Shown: one piece after another, positions 22,897-25,935 of the stretch
How the letters are laid out: each line of letters starts with the position of its first letter
How positions within the stretch are numbered: position 1 is the first letter of the stretch
Source: Deltaproteobacteria bacterium UBA2221
GTDB taxonomy: Bacteria > Desulfobacterota > Syntrophorhabdia > Syntrophorhabdales > WCHB1-27
Assembly (NCBI GenBank): GCA_002328485.1
Contig: DCUF01000050.1
Span: forward strand, 13,065-38,999
DNA: 25,935 bases
Direction: 5' to 3'
Notes under the pieces: generated by a model
Told to the model about the DNA's origin: nothing
What the model saw: only the letters and a program-made list of their open reading frames with translations
Databases searched by the model: none
Program-made: the position numbers and the translations under genes

Positions 22897-23436
22897 ATGA
22901 TCTTCCTTATCTTGGCCCTCCTGTTGTTGTTCTCCGTGATGGTCCTCACGGTGGTGCTTCAGTGCCGCCGATCGATGAGACAGTACAGGCGGCTGGCCGA
23001 AGCCCTCTGTGATCCGGGGTCCTGGAGGATAAGATTCCTCATCAGAACGGTTGTGCTCGTCGGGAAGGTGGACGGGCTCCCCATTCGTTACTCGGTGCTG
23101 GGCAGCCCAAAGGCCCAAGCCATCTCAGTATCCTACCTGTTGCTCCTCTGTCCGGTTCGGAGAAATCTGAGGGTTTATGCCGAAAGCGACCTGTGTCAGG
23201 CGGAGGAAGGAATCAGAGAGGAGCTGGAGGCCCTTCAAAAGACCGAGGGGTTTCGCAACGTCATCCTTACCCCTGGAGAGAGCCCCTTTCTCGGAAAGGT
23301 CCTCTCTCGACCCCTTGGCCTCACCTATGCCCCCGGTATTTTGTTGTGCAGGTTGGAGGAGGCGGGGGCCTTTAATGCCGGGACCGTCCGATCAGATATC
23401 CGGCACTTGGTTGCCCTATGCAAGAAAAGTATGTGA
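22897..23436 (+). CDS. N-terminally membrane-anchored protein of unknown function
   Basis: A 179-aa protein that starts 12 bases after the methylase-like gene and is probably co-transcribed with it. Residues 2-21 are a hydrophobic anchor (IFLILALLLLFSVMVLTVV), followed by a basic stretch (RRSMRQYRRL) and a soluble domain with no motif I know. That domain contains alternating hydrophobic segments (VVLVGKVDGLPIRYSVLG, AISVSYLLLLCPVRRNLRVYAES), suggesting a mainly beta fold. The ribosome-binding site is weak. The membrane anchor next to a DNA-modification-like protein is unexplained. Confidence 0.75.
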   Translation: MIFLILALLLLFSVMVLTVVLQCRRSMRQYRRLAEALCDPGSWRIRFLIRTVVLVGKVDGLPIRYSVLGSPKAQAISVSYLLLLCPVRRNLRVYAESDLCQAEEGIREELEALQKTEGFRNVILTPGESPFLGKVLSRPLGLTYAPGILLCRLEEAGAFNAGTVRSDIRHLVALCKKSM

Positions 23437-23537
23437 TCCCCCAAACCCCTGGAAGGTGTGTTTAGGCCCTGCCTACTACCCCGGTCAGCCTATCGTTTTA
23501 ATCCCTTATCCCCCACGAAAATGCCCTCTTTGATTTA

Positions 23538-23566
23538 TTGTTTTCCCCCTATCCGTGGGATAAGAT
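23538..23566 (+). promoter_or_regulatory. Predicted promoter of the 48-aa / 93-aa gene pair
   Basis: TTGTTT (23538-23543) and TAAGAT (23561-23566) are 17 bases apart, about 33 bases before ATG 23599. An imperfect inverted repeat, TTATCCCCCACG (23506-23517) with CGTGGGATAA (23554-23563), spans the promoter and could be a regulator site. Confidence 0.4.
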
Positions 23567-23598
23567 TCTTCAAGACCCGAGAGACAAAAAGGTGACCC

Positions 23599-23745
23599 AT
23601 GAAGGCGCGGAGCGGGATGCCATCGTCATGGAGATGGCTCTGGAAAAGGTGCTTCAGTATCATCATGATGATTATGGTCCTGGCCGTGTCGTTGATTGCC
23701 GGTACGATGCTTTCTGCGGTTTTTTTCCAGGCCGGCGAGCTTTAG
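23599..23745 (+). CDS. 48-aa single-span membrane protein
   Basis: Begins at ATG 23599 behind AAAAAGGTGACCC. The N-terminus is basic and tryptophan-rich (MKARSGMPSSWRWLWKRC), followed by a long hydrophobic helix (SIIMMIMVLAVSLIAGTML, then SAVFF) and a short end QAGEL. Topology would be N-terminus in the cytoplasm. It ends 38 bases before the 93-aa gene. It lies in a different frame from the apparent 5' extension of that gene, and I consider this frame the real one because of its ribosome-binding site and clean hydrophobic profile. No family recognised. Confidence 0.5.
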   Translation: MKARSGMPSSWRWLWKRCFSIIMMIMVLAVSLIAGTMLSAVFFQAGEL

Positions 23746-23783
23746 CGGTTTATGATGAAGGGAAGGGTAAAAGGGAGGCAGTC

Positions 23784-24065
23784 ATGAAGGAAGTCAAGAC
23801 GGTCGAAGAATTGATCCGTTCAAAAAACCTGACCGTGGAGGAGCTGGAGCTCCACAAAGAGCTCATCGAGGAATGTCGCGTCCGGGAAGAGAGAATAGCT
23901 GAGTACTCGCGGATTGCTCAGGCGAATCTCGAAAAACTTTCCCAGAGTCTGGCAACCCTCAAACAAAGGGCCGTGGTGCTGGGAGATGCCCTGAAGGTGT
24001 TACAGGAAAGGGCTGACAACCTTTACCTCAAACTGCTGCCTGAGGAGATCTTCTACCGCGAGTAA
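23784..24065 (+). CDS. 93-aa charged helical (coiled-coil-like) protein
   Basis: ATG 23784 follows AAGGGAGGCAGTC, a strong ribosome-binding site. The protein is almost wholly helical and charged, with heptad-like leucine/isoleucine spacing (TVEELELHKELIEECRVREER, then ANLEKLSQSLATLKQRAVVL and ALKVLQERADNLYLKLLPEE). The open frame extends upstream to 23538, but that part lacks a start signal, is compositionally different (FFPGRRALAVYDEG) and overlaps the 48-aa gene, so I reject it. Function unknown. It converges on the minus-strand metallohydrolase gene. Confidence 0.75.
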   Translation: MKEVKTVEELIRSKNLTVEELELHKELIEECRVREERIAEYSRIAQANLEKLSQSLATLKQRAVVLGDALKVLQERADNLYLKLLPEEIFYRE

Positions 24066-24084
24066 GGCCCTTGCGGGGGAACCG

Positions 24085-24810
24085 TTAAAGGGATATCTCG
24101 AGGCCATCTTCGGCGAGCAGGAAGGGGGCGTGGAGGACGCCCCTGAATGTCTCCCATTCCGGGTAGAGATGTGACAGAATGACCTGTTTCGGCTTCGCCC
24201 TTTCGACGATCTTTTCAAGGACGGCGAGATTGAGATGGCCTTTTGCCTTGAGGTCAGGGAAAGAGCATTCGCTGACCAGAAGATCCGCCCCTGTCGCAAA
24301 AGAGACGAGATCCCCGGAATAATCCGTATCACCGGTAAACACGATGGTCTTTTTGCCCTTGAACTTCACAGCGATACTCTCTTGCCTGTGTCTCATGGGT
24401 ACAGTCTCAACAGTCACCCCATCCCATAACGACCAAACATCCCGAATCATACCCCTGATGGTCAAAGAATAGCTCTTTGGCCTGATGGAAGGATAGGCAA
24501 GGCAGAGTCTCCTGAAGAATAATTCCAGACCCTGGCCGCCAAGGAGCACGAGATCCCTGGTTCGCCTCGGTTCCCCGTAGTTGCAGGCGAACAGGAAGGT
24601 GGCGAGGTCGGCTGTGTGGTCCGGATGAAAATGGGTTAGGAGGATTATATCGATATCTTCGAGGGTGAAGCCAAATTCGAGGAGGCGACGGACCACGGAA
24701 GGGCCCACGTCGATCAACACGCTCCCCTCCGGCATGGAAAGGAGGCAGGAAGATGAGAGCCGGTGAAGTGAAGGCACGCCGGTCCCTGTGCCGAGGAACC
24801 GAACCTTCAT
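24085..24810 (-). CDS. RNase Z-like metallo-beta-lactamase-fold hydrolase
   Basis: A 241-aa protein. The opening MKVRFLGTGTGVPSLHRLSSS is typical of RNase Z / ElaC and related phosphodiesterase-like enzymes. Metal-binding residues are H60, H62, D64 and H65 in LTHFHPDHTADL, the aspartate in FTGDTDYSG, and the late histidine in LSHLYPEW. The long exosite arm of true tRNA-processing RNase Z is not evident, so a general MBL-fold hydrolase is as likely. An upstream GTG (24849) would add 13 residues; ATG 24810 is preferred because family members start at this point, although its ribosome-binding site is weak. The epimerase gene lies 51 bases upstream on the same strand. Confidence 0.88.
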   Translation of the reverse strand: MKVRFLGTGTGVPSLHRLSSSCLLSMPEGSVLIDVGPSVVRRLLEFGFTLEDIDIILLTHFHPDHTADLATFLFACNYGEPRRTRDLVLLGGQGLELFFRRLCLAYPSIRPKSYSLTIRGMIRDVWSLWDGVTVETVPMRHRQESIAVKFKGKKTIVFTGDTDYSGDLVSFATGADLLVSECSFPDLKAKGHLNLAVLEKIVERAKPKQVILSHLYPEWETFRGVLHAPFLLAEDGLEISL

Positions 24811-24861
24811 GAAACCGTTTTGAATTGCCGTTGCGCTGTTACCGTCCACGGTATCCGGGGC

Positions 24862-25821
24862 TTATTCCTGCTTTTGGAGATACCATCGGACCGTCTCGGA
24901 AAGCCCCTCCTCAAGGGTGTGCCGGGCATGGAAGCCAAGTTCCTTCAGCGCCTTAGCCGGGTTGAGGGTGCTGACCCGTATATCCCCATCCCGTGCCTCG
25001 GCTCGTTGCGGCTCATCGTATTCTGGGCCGAGACTGATACCCGCCTTCCTTAGTGACGCCAAGGTCAAGTGATACAGATCAAGGGTACAGGTGCCGACCC
25101 CCGTCGCGATGTTAAACATACCCCGCTGGTCTTTAGCGGTCGCGATGATGCTGGCCTCTGCGACGTCCTTGACATAACAGTAGTCGCGGATCATGCCCCT
25201 GGGTTGATCGGCAAAATGGTTCAGGGTGGGCAGCTTCTTCTGGAGCAGCGCCTCGGTGAAGATGGCGACCACACCCGCCTCCCCGTGGGGGATCTGTCGA
25301 GGGCCGTAAACGTTTGCATACCTGAGGATGGTATAGCGCAGTCCGTGCTGCTCGCCGAAGAATCTGATATAGTTTTCCGCCGAGAATTTTGCGATGGCGT
25401 ATGGTGAGGCGGGGACCGGATGATAGTCCTCGGTCGTTGGAACCTGCTCCGCATCTCCGTAAATCGCTCCGCCGGTCGACGAAAAGATGAATTTTCTTAC
25501 GCCATGTCTCTGAGAGAGGTCGAGGAGGTGGAGGGTCCCCTTGATATTCACATCCGCGTCATTAAGGGGGTCCCGAACGGACAGGGGCACCGATATCTGT
25601 GCGGCATGGTGATTCACGACCTCCGGTTTCTCCTGCCGAAAGATATCCTCGAGGATGGCGTCTCGGACATCTGCTATATAAAGCCTGGCTTTGTCGTTCT
25701 TGTTCCCTTCATGGCCTGAGGAAAGATTATCGACGATGGCCACGTCATGCCCTTCTCGTATATAGGCGTCCACCACGTGAGAGCCGATAAATCCACATCC
25801 GCCGGTAACAAGTACCCTCAT
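24862..25821 (-). CDS. NAD-dependent epimerase/dehydratase, UDP-glucose 4-epimerase-like
   Basis: A 319-aa extended short-chain dehydrogenase acting on nucleotide sugars, probably UDP-glucose/UDP-galactose interconversion for surface polysaccharide. The dinucleotide motif is TGGCGFIG (6-13), with D31 after the second strand favouring NAD; the active site is SSTGGAIYGD (114-123) and Y141-A-I-A-K145. LRYANVYGPRQ, RDYCYVKDVAEA and the C-terminal LEEGLSETVRWY also match the family. ATG 25821 follows GGAGG by 5 bases. An AT-rich stretch with TATAAA on the minus strand (about 25850) may be part of its promoter. The exact sugar cannot be assigned; UDP-GlcNAc or UDP-glucuronate epimerases are alternatives. 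Confidence 0.93.
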   Translation of the reverse strand: MRVLVTGGCGFIGSHVVDAYIREGHDVAIVDNLSSGHEGNKNDKARLYIADVRDAILEDIFRQEKPEVVNHHAAQISVPLSVRDPLNDADVNIKGTLHLLDLSQRHGVRKFIFSSTGGAIYGDAEQVPTTEDYHPVPASPYAIAKFSAENYIRFFGEQHGLRYTILRYANVYGPRQIPHGEAGVVAIFTEALLQKKLPTLNHFADQPRGMIRDYCYVKDVAEASIIATAKDQRGMFNIATGVGTCTLDLYHLTLASLRKAGISLGPEYDEPQRAEARDGDIRVSTLNPAKALKELGFHARHTLEEGLSETVRWYLQKQE

Positions 25822-25935
25822 CTGAACCTCCGCCTTGGGATTTCCTTATTTTTATACTACAATTCGCCGATTTCAAAAAGACAAAAAAGTCCATAAAACG
25901 GTGAGAAATCGCAGGGCAAACGCATTTGGACTCTA

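Overview
The window looks like chromosomal DNA from an anaerobic or facultatively anaerobic Gram-negative bacterium, probably of the broad deltaproteobacterial (Desulfobacterota-like) group. I infer this from the gene mix: two-subunit iron-sulfur class I fumarase, malic enzyme, a quinone-linked succinate dehydrogenase/fumarate reductase next to a Rieske/cytochrome b pair, a TRAP dicarboxylate-type transporter, a hemerythrin, moderately high G+C, and frequent TTG/GTG starts. The taxonomic call is inference; there is no rRNA or marker gene here to settle it. No insertion sequence, prophage or CRISPR array was seen.

Region 1 (1-8273, + strand) is C4-dicarboxylate and electron-transfer metabolism. 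It holds a 5'-truncated sdhA, sdhB, a Tat-type Rieske protein, a full-length cytochrome b with b6-like haem spacing, and an unlisted 50-codon membrane protein. After a 760-bp gap with hairpins and palindromes comes malic enzyme and fumarase alpha, then a 380-bp insertion-like spacer with a 17-bp perfect inverted repeat, then fumarase beta and a 35-codon membrane protein. Together these could interconvert succinate, fumarate, malate and pyruvate while exchanging electrons with the quinone pool.

Region 2 (8274-13769, + strand) holds tRNA-Arg(CCG), a TrmO-like tRNA methyltransferase, a complete TRAP transporter (dctP, terminator, promoter and 18-bp palindrome, then dctQM) and malQ.

Region 3 (13916-16508, - strand) is an oligopeptide-type ABC lipoprotein and one permease, without the second permease or ATPases. 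Next come tRNA-Glu(CTC) and a hemerythrin-like protein on the + strand.

Region 4 (17551-20668, - strand) is a tight gene row trxB - 73-aa membrane protein - 191-aa exported protein - rph - rdgB.

Region 5 (20968-24065, + strand) is the least ordinary part. A 638-aa protein has the layout of a type IIG restriction-methylation enzyme, but its nuclease and methylase motifs both look broken and no target-recognition domain follows. A membrane-anchored protein comes directly after it, and then a 48-aa membrane protein and a 93-aa helical protein. Two - strand genes close the window: an RNase Z-like metallo-beta-lactamase fold protein and a UDP-glucose 4-epimerase-like protein.
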